Origin: Bryobacterales bacterium
GTDB taxonomy: Bacteria; Acidobacteriota; Terriglobia; Bryobacterales; Bryobacteraceae
DNA: 64,000 nucleotides
Assembly: GCA_003164035.1 (NCBI GenBank)
Contig: PLRS01000077.1
Span: forward strand, 44,059 to 108,058
Direction: 5' to 3'
Numbering within the stretch: the stretch's first letter is position 1; the number at the start of each line of letters is the position of its first letter. Both the position numbers and the translations under genes were made by a program. Below, in pieces: positions 63,130-64,000 of the stretch. The notes beneath the pieces are model-generated. The model saw only the letters and a program-made list of their open reading frames with translations, made no database searches and was not told the origin of the DNA.

Positions 63130-64000
63130 TCAGGCCGACAGCCGCTTCCGGCCGGCGACGGGCAAGGCACCCTTCAGGAAGGCGGCGTCGCTCGGTTCCC
63201 CGCGCATCGAGAAGCTCCATCGGATGTTCGTGTGAAGCACGGTCGCGAGCCGCGGGTCGCGGATCGCCGCGGCCATGGCCTGCGTCAGGAGTATCGCATG
63301 GGTGCCGAAGCTCCGGGCCATGCAAAAAAAATCGGCCATCTGGTCGCGGAGGCGCTCGGTGATGAAGCAGTTCTGCCCTTCGTCGGCCAGAAGAAGGAAC
63401 GGCAAGTCCGCGCGCTTCCGCGAGAACACCGCGTGGCAAAAATCGGAAATGAGGAGCGCCTGAAGCACGCGGCGCACTCCCCTGCTCAGGTTCGGCCCTG
63501 CGCAGTTGATCAAAATAATCTTGCCGTCGTCCTGCAACGCGCGGAAATCTGGCGCGGTCTGGCCGGAGAGCGTGGACCGGAGCGCATCGGACGAGAACAG
63601 GGCTTCCATGCGGCGGGACAACGCCGCGGCCGTCTGCTTCGGAGCGTTCGGGTACTGGTGGGTGAAATACGCGACCACATCCTTGTCCGCCGACCGGGCG
63701 AGCAACTTCGCGCGCAACCCATCGTCGAACAGGAGGTCATTGAGCCATCCGATGGGGAGGCCAAATTCGGAAAGCAGGAGGATCGCTTTGCGCAGGAGCC
63801 CGCTGCCGCCCAGGCTCAGCGCGTCTCCGCCGGGCAGCAGGTCAAGCAGCATGTCGGCCCGGTTGCCGGCGAAAAAATCCCGGTCCGCGTTCGGCCACCG
63901 CGCGAAGATGTTGTACGAAGACAAGGGGTCGCGTTGGAGAAGTCGATGAGCACCACGCGGTCGGGTGCGGCGCGGTGGGCTTCGCGCAGCAGGCCGTGAC
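63130..64000 (-). CDS. conjugation-type ATPase (VirD4/TraG- or HerA-like), C-terminal part, frameshifted near the edge
   Basis: About 290 residues visible; the N-terminus with Walker A lies beyond the window. DGKIILINCAGPNLSRGVRR, the Walker B LPFLLLADEGQNCF, FFCMARSFGTHAILLTQAMA and ATVLHTNIRWSFSMRG are typical of coupling-type and HerA-like translocases of mobile elements. Upstream, HGLLREAHRAAPDRVVLIDF and SNATP are in a different frame from LSSYNIFARWPN; one missing C in the CCCC run near 63925-63928 would join them. Either real decay or an assembly error. Probably part of an integrated element to the right. Confidence 0.7.
   Translation of the reverse strand, partial: SRPAARSPPRRTRPRGAHRLLQRDPLSSYNIFARWPNADRDFFAGNRADMLLDLLPGGDALSLGGSGLLRKAILLLSEFGLPIGWLNDLLFDDGLRAKLLARSADKDVVAYFTHQYPNAPKQTAAALSRRMEALFSSDALRSTLSGQTAPDFRALQDDGKIILINCAGPNLSRGVRRVLQALLISDFCHAVFSRKRADLPFLLLADEGQNCFITERLRDQMADFFCMARSFGTHAILLTQAMAAAIRDPRLATVLHTNIRWSFSMRGEPSDAAFLKGALPVAGRKRLSA

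Overview
The window looks like chromosome from a high-GC soil Acidobacterium, probably Bryobacterales/Solibacter-like. Supporting signs are a TIGR03435-family secreted protein, a very long TonB-dependent receptor with an N-terminal carboxypeptidase-regulatory-like domain, many Tat or Sec exported enzymes, and intergenic palindromic repeats whose translations recur as spurious peptides in that group. The taxonomic call is inference from gene content; there is no rRNA in the window.

Layout. 0-10 kb: 3' truncated GH51 arabinofuranosidase (minus), Tat aldo/keto reductase, a small gene plus frameshifted Fic gene, a membrane spermidine-synthase-like protein divergent from a DUF362 protein, and an Rrf2 regulator coupled to cysteine synthase. 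10-20 kb: a minus-strand run (acyltransferase, LolA-like, small membrane protein, TruB), an AbrB/RelE-type toxin-antitoxin pair with a damaged toxin, a three-gene glycosyltransferase/methyltransferase operon and two tandem transglutaminase-like genes. 20-34 kb: ManD-like enolase-superfamily protein, the TonB receptor divergent from an OPA-type MFS transporter plus PhnW (a probable 2-aminoethylphosphonate unit), a secreted serpin, a hybrid histidine kinase with a CxxCH motif, and a B12/radical-SAM protein preceded by two small ORFs. 34-48 kb: PPK1, a two-gene ABC importer lacking a binding protein, HicBA, an HTH/SEC-C protein, a trehalose operon (sensor-fused OtsA, OtsB, DUF5752-like, TreT-like) and an OmpA protein. 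48-55 kb: a 2-hydroxyacyl-CoA-dehydratase-related pair with two ASKHA activase domains, an EVE protein and a GT14 enzyme. 55-64 kb: toxin-antitoxin remnants, a second HTH/SEC-C paralogue, a nested repeat, hisS, aspS, a GH127-like pseudogene, tRNA-Phe, the TIGR03435 protein and the end of a conjugation-type ATPase.

The most unusual points are: (1) two HTH/SEC-C paralogues that also share about 100 bp of upstream DNA; (2) a MITE-like 163-bp palindromic element in two full and several partial copies, one carrying a nested ~95-bp insertion flanked by a 10-bp duplication; (3) a ParE fragment fused in frame to MazF; (4) a second, decayed copy of the hisS 5' end about 1.1 kb upstream of hisS; (5) a membrane sensor fused to trehalose-6-phosphate synthase; (6) single-base frameshifts in Fic, RelE and the conjugation ATPase, which may be true decay or assembly error.
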